39,372 nt of DNA from Planctomycetota bacterium. GTDB lineage: Bacteria > Planctomycetota > Phycisphaerae > Sedimentisphaerales > Anaerohalosphaeraceae. Where the stretch lies: contig VRUI01000047.1 of the NCBI GenBank assembly GCA_019456225.1, positions 1-39,372 on the forward strand, read 5' to 3'. Both the position numbers and the translations under genes were made by a program. Shown piece after piece: positions 17,741 to 25,567 of this stretch (its first letter is position 1; the number at the start of each line of letters is the position of its first letter). Below the pieces are notes generated by a model, which searched no databases, was not told the DNA's origin, and saw only the letters and a program-made list of their open reading frames with translations.

Positions 17741-20251
17741 ATGGAACTAATGACATTAAAACCCCTCTGGTGGATCATCGCTCTAATCGGGCTGGTATTC
17801 GTATTTCGCAGCAGCCTGGTAAACAGGCCGGCGCACCTCAAGTTCATCTCCTTTCTGCTTCGCATCGGGGCAATGGTACTGCTTTTACTTGCCCTTTGCA
17901 GACCGTTTCTGGTATCCTCAAGCAATTCCCTGCATGTCGTTTACATACTCGACGCATCCGAATCGGTGGACCTGGATTCGGCAATAAAAGCGACAGACGA
18001 CATCGCCGCCTCGATCAAGGAGCTTTCGTTAAGCGACTCGTACAGCCTGTTCCTTGCCGGCAGCCGCTTACGCCCATTCGACAATACCGAAGATATGAAG
18101 GAACTGCTAACCAACTGGAAGAATGGTATTTCCGACAGCGAATTCAGATCTGCGTCGCCATTGCCCGAGTTGATGCTTTCGGCACGTTTTGCATTCCCGG
18201 CAAACAAGGCCAGGCGAATGGTTTTGATCAGCGACGCGGTACCTACAACCGGCGAAACGGCAAAAGCTCTCGGCATACTTGAATCGGAAGACGTCGATCT
18301 GCAATTTACAAAACTTAAGCCTCTGACAGTACCTGAAATTGCGATAGCGGCACTAACCCCGTCGGTATCGACAGCATACAAGGGGCAGATGGTTCGTCTA
18401 AACACCAGTGTAACATCCAACACCGATTCCGACGCTATTGTTACACTTTTGCACAAAGGTGTGATCGTTCAGCAAAAGCCTGTCGAGCTCATCGCCGGAA
18501 AAACTCAAAATGTCAGCTTTGACGTAAGGATGCAGCAAAACGGTTCGGTTTTCTTTACCGCCCAGATAGTGTCTGAGAAAGATCATTTCGCGGTAAACAA
18601 CCAGGCAAGCTGCACGGTAACCGTCAAGGGACAGCCCCGTATTCTTATCCTGCATCAGAAACCGCAGGAGATGCGTCTTTTTGCAAGGGCTTTGGAGCAG
18701 CAGGACTTCGAGGTCGACACACGCGGAAAATACGGAATGCCCGCTTCGATGCAGGCATTGCTCGCTTTCGACGCTGTTATTATCGCAGACGTACCGGCAA
18801 CCGATTTTACCGTCTCACAGATGCACATGCTCAAAAGCTATGTGACAGACTTCGGCGGCGGACTGGCGATGTTTGGCTCTAACAACAGTTACGGTCTCGG
18901 AGGATACTACAAAACGCCGGTCGAGCAAACACTGCCGCTTATTTCACGGTTCGAGAAGGAAAAAGAAAAACCCTCGCTCGCCATGGTTATAGTCATTGAC
19001 AAATCAGGATCAATGGGCGGACAGAAGATATCCCTTGCCAAACAAGCAGCAAAGTCTGCCGTCGAGCTGCTCAGCGCACGCGACCAGATCGGCATCGTCG
19101 CATTCGACTCGCGAGCGCGCGTTATCAGTGAGATGCGAAGCGCTTCCGACAAAGAAACCATCAAAGGCGATATCGATACTCTCGCAGCCGGCGGCGGAAC
19201 ATGTATGTATCCCGGTATGAATATGGCTTATGAAATGCTGCAGCAGACAACGTCAAAGATAAAGCATGTTATTCTATTGGGTGATGGCCGCAGTCAACAA
19301 GCCGACCACCAGGGACTTGCTTCGGAAATGTCCGATTTTGGAATTACCGTATCCACCGTCGCTATGGGTGCCGGGGCCGACCGGGCGCTGCTGTCGGCGA
19401 TCGCAGAGATCGGCAAAGGTCGATACTACGAAACAAACGACCCCGAGAACGTACCCCAGATATTTACACGTGAAACAATGCAGGCTTCAAAGTCGGCGAT
19501 CAAGGAAGATATCTACGCACCGCTTATTATTAGCGACCACCCAATGTTCGCCGGCGTCGCCGAAGACGAACTGCCCTTCTGTTTCGGGTATGTAATGGCA
19601 AAACCAAAGCCGACGGCGCAGGTTCTTCTCGCTGCCGAAACAGGCGACCCGCTGCTTGCGATTTCGCGATTTGGCCTCGGAATCGGGATGGCGTATACGA
19701 GTGACGTAACCGAAAAATGGGGCGGCGAATGGCTGGCGTGGGATAAGTGCGGAAGCTTCTGGGCGCAGGTGTTCAGGAGTGTCGTAAAACGAGCCGACAC
19801 TGAAGGGATATACATCACCTCACAGGCGGTTGGCAACAAGTGGGTCGTTGACATTAAACGACAGGACCCGGACTCAAAACCCATCAATGCCGCAAATCTC
19901 ATGCTCAGATCCGTCGACCAGAACAACTCGACCCAGGAGATAAGCGTCGAGCAGATCGGACTTGGAATATACCGGGCGATAGTGCCCCTGGAAGGTGTCA
20001 TCAGTGCTTCGCTAAGCATTCAGGATGTCGACTACGAAAAGGCAGCCGTCATACACTACAACCGGCCATACCACGCCGAATATGATCTGACGTGCCAGCC
20101 AAACGAAAGACTCGTCGCCCAGGTCAATTTCGTCCCGTCACAAATAAAAGAAAACATCCAGCCGATAGACAATTACTCTTCGGCAGCCAACCCGCTAACC
20201 ATCGCGGCAATGGTGATGTTCATAGGGAGTGGTTTGCTGAGGAGGATTTAG
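17741..20251 (+). CDS. Large membrane protein with two VWA domains flanking a GATase1-like domain
   Basis: An 836-residue protein. Two N-terminal membrane helices (about 10-23 and 38-54) precede a first VWA-like domain with DASES (71-75). The middle (about 300-390) resembles the class I glutamine amidotransferase-like fold often found in such proteins (RILILHQKPQEMRLFARALE, then DFGGGLAMFGSNNSYGLGGY). A second VWA domain has the full metal-site motif DKSGS (420-424) and a threonine-containing loop (AAGGGTCMYPG). A helix ends the protein (LTIAAMVMFIGSGLL). I chose ATG 17741 over the in-frame TTG at 17729, because that TTG is only one base from the GAGG at 17724-17727. This is the last gene of the operon. 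Partner binding through the VWA domains is expected; the function is unknown. Confidence 0.85.
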   Translation: MELMTLKPLWWIIALIGLVFVFRSSLVNRPAHLKFISFLLRIGAMVLLLLALCRPFLVSSSNSLHVVYILDASESVDLDSAIKATDDIAASIKELSLSDSYSLFLAGSRLRPFDNTEDMKELLTNWKNGISDSEFRSASPLPELMLSARFAFPANKARRMVLISDAVPTTGETAKALGILESEDVDLQFTKLKPLTVPEIAIAALTPSVSTAYKGQMVRLNTSVTSNTDSDAIVTLLHKGVIVQQKPVELIAGKTQNVSFDVRMQQNGSVFFTAQIVSEKDHFAVNNQASCTVTVKGQPRILILHQKPQEMRLFARALEQQDFEVDTRGKYGMPASMQALLAFDAVIIADVPATDFTVSQMHMLKSYVTDFGGGLAMFGSNNSYGLGGYYKTPVEQTLPLISRFEKEKEKPSLAMVIVIDKSGSMGGQKISLAKQAAKSAVELLSARDQIGIVAFDSRARVISEMRSASDKETIKGDIDTLAAGGGTCMYPGMNMAYEMLQQTTSKIKHVILLGDGRSQQADHQGLASEMSDFGITVSTVAMGAGADRALLSAIAEIGKGRYYETNDPENVPQIFTRETMQASKSAIKEDIYAPLIISDHPMFAGVAEDELPFCFGYVMAKPKPTAQVLLAAETGDPLLAISRFGLGIGMAYTSDVTEKWGGEWLAWDKCGSFWAQVFRSVVKRADTEGIYITSQAVGNKWVVDIKRQDPDSKPINAANLMLRSVDQNNSTQEISVEQIGLGIYRAIVPLEGVISASLSIQDVDYEKAAVIHYNRPYHAEYDLTCQPNERLVAQVNFVPSQIKENIQPIDNYSSAANPLTIAAMVMFIGSGLLRRI

Positions 20252-20276
20252 AAAACAGTGAATTCGAGTTTACGGC

Positions 20277-20305
20277 ATGGGTGAAAGAAACGCATTTTCA
20301 CCCAT
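20277..20305 (+). terminator. Candidate hairpin terminator of the MoxR/VWA operon
   Basis: A perfect 10-base inverted repeat (ATGGGTGAAA and its complement, loop 20287-20295) begins 26 bases after the last stop of the operon. No T-run follows, so intrinsic termination is uncertain; it could instead protect the mRNA end. Confidence 0.4.
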
Positions 20306-20340
20306 CCTACCAGACTGCGTTGACAGATCATATTATAAAG

Positions 20341-20396
20341 CTAGTTACTTCTTCCTCTGTATTTATTGCTGTCCTGAGGGACCACAACGATATTAG
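20341..20396 (-). pseudogene. Detached prepilin 3' end (tail fragment)
   Basis: On the minus strand this stretch reads NIVVVPQDSNKYRGRSN followed by a stop. It closely parallels the C-terminus of the prepilin on the other side of the IS66 remnant (NIVVTPQDSHRYMGRS). About 35 of 49 bases match, and several of the differences are at third codon positions. It directly abuts the element end GTAACCGTTCACAGG. It is either the original 3' end of that prepilin, displaced by the insertion, or the remnant of a second prepilin gene. Confidence 0.6.
20387..20396 (+). repeat. Left direct repeat flanking the IS66 remnant
   Basis: ACGATATTAG lies immediately outside the left element end and recurs at 21297-21306. 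The inner eight bases (GATATTAG) fit the 8-bp target duplication typical of IS66. Because both sites also encode the same pilin residues, shared ancestry is an alternative explanation. Confidence 0.5.
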
Positions 20397-21298
20397 GTAA
20401 CCGTTCACAGGGCATAAATGTGGATTATGGCCCCAGTAGTGATGAAAAAGGCTGATTGGAGAAATGAGCTTGGATAGACTGGTATATAAAATCGAATGCA
20501 TTTCGGCCCTGGCTGGCACAGGTTGCCATTACGGTCCAGATGCGTTCACTCCAGTTCCTGCCGTTTTCGCTGCGGGTTCCCTGGGTAAGATAACGGTCTA
20601 TAACAACAAATCGTATCGCCTGTTCAGCGAGTTTACTCAACTGCCCACGAGAGATGGTCACACCGACAACATCACGCAGAAACTTGCGAATGGTCGAAAA
20701 CGAACAGTGACAGGCGCCTTTCATATAAGCAATGGTTGCCATAAGACGCGGCCCAACCAACTGGCCTTTGTCAATGTGAGCCGGCATGGGCGCATCGTGA
20801 AACTTTTGACAATGTTCGCACCAGTAGCGAAGACCTGTATGTTGTTCAATATGAGTCGGTTTTTGAACAATTTCAACCTGTTGAACGATTTTTTCGGCCC
20901 CTTGAACCTCTTCGAGTTTACCGCCACCATCAGGGCAAACATCAAGTGTATGGGTTTGAAATGTGTCGATTTCTTCTGTGGTAAAAGGGTCTCTTTCATG
21001 CTTTGGATGTCCGGGTTGACCGCCAATGTTGCGAGAACCGTTGTTCTTTTTCTTTCGCGGCGGCTTGACAATATCCGACGATGGCGGTTTGGAAGAGGTG
21101 GACGAATTCTTCGACAGTTTAGCTACCTTGAATATGCTATAATTCATCAAAAACATAGGGATTTGCATTTGATCGAGTCGAAAATGGGCATTTTGACATT
21201 GAGTGCGTTGCTCAATACGCTCAAAATTCCCGTCAACGCCAATCAATTTGCTCAGTACTTCTTCCCATGTATCTGTGACTGTCCTGAGGAGTTACGAC
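20397..21298 (-). mobile_element. IS66-family insertion element, internally deleted
   Basis: The left end reads GTAACCGTTCACAGGGCA, about 25 bases past the transposase stop, as expected for an IS66-type terminus (GTAA start). The right end, read inward on the minus strand, contains GTAACTCCTCAGGACA, an imperfect match to the left end. Direct repeats ACGATATTAG flank both sides. At about 900 bases it is far shorter than a complete IS66 element, because the transposase is missing its core. No tnpA or tnpB is present. The exact right limit is uncertain: 21295 if the end is GTTAC, 21298 if the 8-bp repeat defines it. Confidence 0.6.
20425..21246 (-). pseudogene. IS66-family TnpC transposase remnant lacking the catalytic core
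   Basis: The frame is 273 residues against roughly 450-520 for intact TnpC. The N-terminal part is typical: LSKNSSTSSKPPSSD, IGGQPGH, and a Cys/His zinc-binding segment ending in CEHCQKFH. The C-terminal part is also typical: RFVVIDRYLTQGTRSENGR, ERIWTVMATCASQGRNAFDF. The central DDE domain between them is absent; the sequence passes directly from GQLSKLAEQ to AIRFVVIDR with the frame kept. A short repeat such as AEQA at both edges may have mediated the deletion (inference). The start is unclear: TTG 21246 is the first candidate after an upstream stop and has no evident ribosome binding site. The product cannot transpose alone. The frame overlaps the end of the prepilin frame by 14 bases. Confidence 0.85.
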
Positions 21299-22048
21299 GA
21301 TATTAGACCCATCGAGCAAAAGCGCATTTGCAGATCCAGTATTGTATACGCCATATCCATCCGGAGTTTCAGGAAGCTGACCGGAAAACTTCGCTTTCGA
21401 GACCTTGTGGAAACTGGCGAAACTATCGATTGGATCGGTGGCGTCGATAAAAAACCTTACTACCAATGCATTATCATTGAGCACGTAATTGGACAGAATC
21501 GTTGTGCCGTCTGCATCTTTCATCTTCCACATGTTTTCTTCCGACCACAAAAATGTTTCGCTTGGCGAAGAATTTATCTGTGATCTTTTGACTCCTTTAC
21601 TGTCGGTTCCTGTGATGAAACCGTTCATACTGTAACTGAATTGCGGAACAATTGGAATTGAAGAGTTGTGACCCGGATGGTTTGTGCCGAACTTACGCGC
21701 AAAAGTTGCTAATGTGGGGCAGACATTGAGTTTTTTATTTGAGATATATGGCCAGTAAGGGCCCGCATTGGAGGGCAATACATCAGGGCTCTGGCTTTCA
21801 TCATGCCACGTGCAACCAGAACTGGTTGTTCTATAAAGACTACGCCATGCAGGTGGAAATCTGTCGTCATTCTCATTGGCATATAATTCTGTGGCAAGAT
21901 AGTATTGGTGCATGTTGCTTTTGCAAAGGATTTCCTGGGCGATAGACTTTGCTTTTGAAAGTGCGGGCATGAGAATAGCCAATAACAGAGCTATAATGGC
22001 AATTACAACTAACAATTCGATCAGCGTGAAGCCTTTTTTAGTACTCAA
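21233..22048 (-). CDS. Prepilin-type protein (pseudopilin) with altered C-terminus
   Basis: A 271-residue protein. The start is TTG at 22048; an in-frame TAG two codons upstream rules out a longer form, and GGGG lies about ten bases upstream. The N-terminus MSTKKG-FTLIELLVVIAIIALLLAIL is a class III signal: cleavage after Gly6, Glu at +5 of the mature protein, then the hydrophobic stalk helix. The globular part is of the kind common in Phycisphaerae and Lentisphaerae. The end (NTGSANALLLDGSNIVV) matches the H-X9-DG processing-associated motif with Asn in place of His. The last codons run into or beside the IS66 remnant, so the final residues (STEQIDWR) may not be native. Such pilins occur in large families; the role of this one is unknown. 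Confidence 0.85.
   Translation of the reverse strand: MSTKKGFTLIELLVVIAIIALLLAILMPALSKAKSIAQEILCKSNMHQYYLATELYANENDDRFPPAWRSLYRTTSSGCTWHDESQSPDVLPSNAGPYWPYISNKKLNVCPTLATFARKFGTNHPGHNSSIPIVPQFSYSMNGFITGTDSKGVKRSQINSSPSETFLWSEENMWKMKDADGTTILSNYVLNDNALVVRFFIDATDPIDSFASFHKVSKAKFSGQLPETPDGYGVYNTGSANALLLDGSNIVVTPQDSHRYMGRSTEQIDWR
21297..21306 (+). repeat. Right direct repeat flanking the IS66 remnant
   Basis: Second copy of ACGATATTAG, matching 20387-20396. It lies within the prepilin coding sequence, at the codons for Asn-Ile-Val. Confidence 0.5.
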
Positions 22049-22110
22049 AATCTACCCCAAATTTAACTAAACAACAAATATTTTTAAAATTATTTGTAAA
22101 ATCTATGTAA

Positions 22111-22139
22111 AATATACCACAAAGTACCGAGTATTACAA
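22111..22139 (-). promoter_or_regulatory. Candidate sigma70 promoter for the prepilin gene
   Basis: On the minus strand TTGTAA (22139-22134) is followed after 17 bases by TATATT (22116-22111). This leaves an untranslated leader of roughly 55 bases before the TTG start at 22048. Confidence 0.5.
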
Positions 22140-22178
22140 GTTTAAATTAAGTTTTCATGAAAAAAAACAAGAAATGTG

Positions 22179-22206
22179 TTGTCGATATTTGCTTTTCTGT
22201 TATATT
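22179..22206 (+). promoter_or_regulatory. Candidate sigma70 promoter for the gcv operon
   Basis: TTGTCG (22179-22184), 16 bases, then TATATT (22201-22206). Transcription would begin near 22213, about 30 bases before the first riboswitch aptamer. It runs away from the prepilin promoter. Confidence 0.45.
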
Positions 22207-22242
22207 TCACTCGTCGATGTTGTTTTCGGCATACCGTAATAC

Positions 22243-22432
22243 GGACGAGAGAGATACCCTCACTTGATGGGGGAGCCGAAGGTGCAACCGGTTTTGGCCG
22301 GGAAACTCTCAGGCAAAAGGATCTCGGCCTTGCGGGCAATACCGGTTGGTATAAGCCCTGACGGTCCTCTGGAGAACTCGTTAAATCGGGTACCGAAGGG
22401 TTAACGCTCTCAGGTAAACGGACAGAGGCACA
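22243..22432 (+). promoter_or_regulatory. Tandem glycine riboswitch (gcvT motif)
   Basis: Two glycine aptamers lie in series upstream of the glycine cleavage genes. Aptamer 1 (about 22245-22328) has P1 CGAGA paired with TCTCG, and the conserved blocks GCCGAAGGTGCAA and AAACTCTCAGGCAAAAGGA. Aptamer 2 (about 22364-22430) has P1 CCTCT paired with AGAGG, and the blocks TACCGAAGGG and GCTCTCAGGTAAACGGACAG. The 35-base linker contains a hairpin: GGGC (22334-22337) pairs with GCCC (22355-22358), and ATACC with GGTAT. After aptamer 2, GGCACA can pair with TGTGTCC, and GGACA with TGTCC, which may form the expression platform before the start at 22483. No strong T-run is present. Glycine binding normally switches gcv genes on; that direction is assumed here from the family. 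Confidence 0.95.
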
Positions 22433-22482
22433 TAATGGATATTGTGTCCGATATGTCCCTTTTGCGAGAATAGGATTTTAAT

Positions 22483-25131
22483 ATGGATCAGTTACGGAAA
22501 ACCGTTTTTTATGACAGACATTTTCAACTCGGAGCAAAGATTGTAGACTTTGCCGGCTGGGAAATGCCGATACAATACTCCAAAGGAATTGTCCACGAAC
22601 ATCTGGCAACTCGTAAAACCGCGGGATTGTTTGATGTTTCACACATGGGCAGGTTTGTATTTCGCGGCGATAGCCTGCCCTTTTTGCAGCATGTCCTCAG
22701 TAATAACGCCGCGGCACTGGATGTCGGCCAAAGTCAGTACACTTTTATCCCAAATGAAACCGGCGGTGCGATAGATGACGCATATCTATATCGTTTCACT
22801 GAAGATGAATATCTGCTGGTGGTAAATGCCTCCAACCGGCAAAAGGACTGGGAGCACTTTGAGAGTTTGATCGGGGATTTTGAATCCGTTGAAATGTCCG
22901 ACCGCACAGAAGATATCGTAATGCTGAGTGTGCAAGGGCCCAAATCCAAACAGATCGTCAGTTCGCTGATAGAAGCCGGTCCATTGCCGGAACCTATGCG
23001 AAATCGTCTTAGCACGGTGACGATAAATTCTAAAGAGGTTTTGGTCGCAAGGACAGGATATACCGGCGAGCCGGTTTGTTTTGAACTTTTCATAGATGCT
23101 GCCAATGGGCCCGAGATTTGGGATTTGCTTACCGAAGCAGGTGCTGAACCCATTGGCCTGGGAGCACGCGATACCCTCCGGCTGGAGGCGGGGCTTCCCC
23201 TCTATGGGCATGAATTAGGCAAGGACAAATACGAGCGTGAGATACCGATTTTTGCGTGTGAACTGGCAAAATTTGCGGTCAGCTTCTCATCCTTAAAGGG
23301 CAACTTCGTTGGTAGAGACGCTCTGAGCAAACAGTTTGCCGCTTTCAGGAAGATCAAAGACGGCGATTACTCGCTGCTTGAATATCTGCCGCAAATGATC
23401 CGGCCCGTAGCGGTATCGGGTAAGGGTATCGCCCGTCAGGGCAGCGGTGTGTTTACCGATGGCAAAGAGGCAGGTTATGTTACCAGCGGTACCATGGTGC
23501 CTTATTATAAATATGTTGGCGAAGGTTTGTTCAGCGAGATGACCGAAGAAAAAAAGATGCGTTCTGTATGCCTGGCACTGGTCGATAGTGACATTGCCGA
23601 CGGAGACCGGCTCGAGATCGAGATCAGGGGCAAGAAGACCGATGCGGTTGTTGTGCCTTACCATTTGAGAGGCGAAGCGCCGCCGTATGCCAGACCTATT
23701 GTTTATGACAATCTTTTTAAGGAAAAAGAATCCGCCCGCGTATCCGACGATTTACCGGCAAAGGCACTGACATTGCTGAACAAGACCGTCGATAACACCA
23801 GATGGCGGCAAAGCGAGTGCATCAATCTTATTCCCTCCGAACAGACGCAGTCGTCTATGTCGCGGCTGATCTCGATAATGGACCCTTCCGGCAGATATGC
23901 CGAGCACAAAGCTGTGAAAGCATTTTCCGAAGCTGAGGTTTTTTATTACCAGGGAACGGATTTCATCGCTGAGGTTGAACGGCTTTTGGCAGAACAAATG
24001 CAGATATACCTTGGCTGTATGGAAATCGAGGCCCGGGTTATCAGCGGCCAGATGGCTAACGCGGCGGTTTTCAGTTCGTTGGTTGATTATCTAAACAGGT
24101 CCAACCGCAAGATCGAACCGAGGCGAATTTCCAGGGTATTGAACCATCATATTATCAAGGGCGGCCATCTCAGTGCTCAACCGATGGGTGCGCTGCATGA
24201 TTTCGTGGCACATGATCCAACGACCGAAAGAGCTGCTGTGGTTAATTTCCCTGTTTTGCCTGACAATCCATACAAAGTTGATGTCGCGGCCTGTCAGGAT
24301 GTGCTCGCAGAATATAAGCCTGAGTTGATCATTTTAGGTAAGAGCCTTGTCCTGCATAGAGAACCTGTGGCCGAGATTCGCTCTATGGTCGATGAAATGT
24401 CGCTCGATTGCGTGGTTATGTATGATATGGCACATGTCCTGGGATTGGTTGGGCCTTATTTCCAGGAGCCGTTCAAAGAGGGTGCAGATATTGTTACCGC
24501 CTCGACGCATAAGACGTTTTTCGGAACTCAGCGTGGAATAATAGCTTCAAATTTCCATCGAGACGACCACAAGTGGCCCCTGTGGGAAACTGTTTGCCGA
24601 AGGGCGTTTCCGGGCAGTGTAAGCAATCATCACCTCGGTACTTTGCTGGGCTTGCTGATGGCAGCATACGAGATGAATCATTTCAAGGACGAGTATCAGA
24701 AAAAAGTAATCGCCAACGCTAAAGCATTCGCCCTGGCGCTCAAAAACACCGGCCTGGACGTCGCCGGAGATGCCGGGATCGATTATACCGAAACCCATCA
24801 GGTAGTCTTAAATGTCGGATACAGCAAGGGACCCCAAATAGCCCGCCTTCTGGAAGATAATAATATTATTGTAAATTATCAGGCAAGTCCCGAGGAAGAG
24901 GGTTTCACCGCCGCCGGATGTCTGCGGATGGGTGTTGCGGAGATGACACGATTTGGGATGCAGGAAAAAGATTTCCAGCAGTTGGCTCAATTGATTTGCG
25001 ATCTTGTTAACGGAACAAAAAGTGTTAAAGAAGAAGTGACCGCATTTAGAAAACGATTTACTAATATGAGATACTGTTTCTCGGGTGAAGAATTTACCCC
25101 TGTAATGGAAAAACTGTATCAGCTTATTTAA
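22483..25131 (+). CDS. Fused aminomethyltransferase (GcvT) - serine hydroxymethyltransferase (GlyA)
   Basis: An 882-residue protein joining two enzymes. Residues 1 to about 395 are GcvT, the T-protein of glycine cleavage, which releases ammonia and methylene-THF from the H-protein intermediate: FAGWEMPIQY, FDVSHMGR, LVVNASNRQKDW, ARTGYTGE, GARDTLRLEAGLPLYGHEL. Residues from about 420 to 882 are a PLP enzyme of the SHMT family, which interconverts serine and glycine using the same folate: NLIPSEQ, GGHLSAQPMG, DMAHVLGLV, and the PLP lysine K677 in TASTHKTFFG. The loop that in SHMT reads YAEGYPGKRYYGG is changed and longer (see findings). The start has AGGA about nine bases upstream. It is the first gene after the glycine riboswitch, with gcvH, gcvPA and gcvPB following. 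Substrate coupling between the halves is inferred. Confidence 0.93.
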   Translation: MDQLRKTVFYDRHFQLGAKIVDFAGWEMPIQYSKGIVHEHLATRKTAGLFDVSHMGRFVFRGDSLPFLQHVLSNNAAALDVGQSQYTFIPNETGGAIDDAYLYRFTEDEYLLVVNASNRQKDWEHFESLIGDFESVEMSDRTEDIVMLSVQGPKSKQIVSSLIEAGPLPEPMRNRLSTVTINSKEVLVARTGYTGEPVCFELFIDAANGPEIWDLLTEAGAEPIGLGARDTLRLEAGLPLYGHELGKDKYEREIPIFACELAKFAVSFSSLKGNFVGRDALSKQFAAFRKIKDGDYSLLEYLPQMIRPVAVSGKGIARQGSGVFTDGKEAGYVTSGTMVPYYKYVGEGLFSEMTEEKKMRSVCLALVDSDIADGDRLEIEIRGKKTDAVVVPYHLRGEAPPYARPIVYDNLFKEKESARVSDDLPAKALTLLNKTVDNTRWRQSECINLIPSEQTQSSMSRLISIMDPSGRYAEHKAVKAFSEAEVFYYQGTDFIAEVERLLAEQMQIYLGCMEIEARVISGQMANAAVFSSLVDYLNRSNRKIEPRRISRVLNHHIIKGGHLSAQPMGALHDFVAHDPTTERAAVVNFPVLPDNPYKVDVAACQDVLAEYKPELIILGKSLVLHREPVAEIRSMVDEMSLDCVVMYDMAHVLGLVGPYFQEPFKEGADIVTASTHKTFFGTQRGIIASNFHRDDHKWPLWETVCRRAFPGSVSNHHLGTLLGLLMAAYEMNHFKDEYQKKVIANAKAFALALKNTGLDVAGDAGIDYTETHQVVLNVGYSKGPQIARLLEDNNIIVNYQASPEEEGFTAAGCLRMGVAEMTRFGMQEKDFQQLAQLICDLVNGTKSVKEEVTAFRKRFTNMRYCFSGEEFTPVMEKLYQLI

Positions 25132-25177
25132 ACAATTGAAAGAGTGCAAAAATATAATTTATTATCAGGAGCAAAGA

Positions 25178-25561
25178 ATGATCCCGCAAGAATTAAGGTA
25201 TTTAGAATCACATGAATGGGCAAAACTCGACGGAGGCTCAGGCATTGTAACCGTAGGCCTTTCCGATTACGCGATTGAGCAACTGGGTGATATCGTTTTC
25301 CTTGAACTCCCTGCCGTTGGTGACAAAGTTGTCAAAGGATCCGAATTCTGCACCATAGAATCCGTAAAAGCAGCTTCGGATTTGTACGCTCCGGTTAGCG
25401 GCGAAATTGCAGAGGTAAACGATGAGTTGCCCGAGAATCTGGATTTGTTCAAAACCGGCGCGTATGAAGACGCCTGGATCGCAAGGATCAAGGCTGACGA
25501 CATCGCTGAACTTGAAACCTTGATGAACGCCGAAGATTATGAAAATCTATTGAAGGAATAG
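25178..25561 (+). CDS. gcvH: Glycine cleavage system H protein
   Basis: A 127-residue lipoyl carrier, normal length for GcvH. It shuttles the aminomethyl group from P-protein to T-protein and is then reoxidised by E3. The sequence shows YLESHEWAKLDGG at the start, GLSDYAIEQLGDIVFLELP, and the lipoylation site ESVKAASD with K64. I use ATG 25178, not 25136, because AGGAG lies seven bases upstream and the family begins here. It is 46 bases after gcvT-glyA and 6 bases before gcvPA. LipB (31130-30450) is the likely source of its octanoyl precursor, and LpdA its likely oxidase. Confidence 0.97.
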   Translation: MIPQELRYLESHEWAKLDGGSGIVTVGLSDYAIEQLGDIVFLELPAVGDKVVKGSEFCTIESVKAASDLYAPVSGEIAEVNDELPENLDLFKTGAYEDAWIARIKADDIAELETLMNAEDYENLLKE

Positions 25562-25567
25562 TCGAAC

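Noticed and set aside
20464-21306. A 280-codon plus-strand open frame across the IS66 remnant
   Set aside because: It is antisense to recognisable TnpC sequence and has no domain of its own.
25136-25177. Longer start for gcvH
   Set aside because: The extra 14 residues are not found in GcvH, and the ribosome binding site belongs to ATG 25178.
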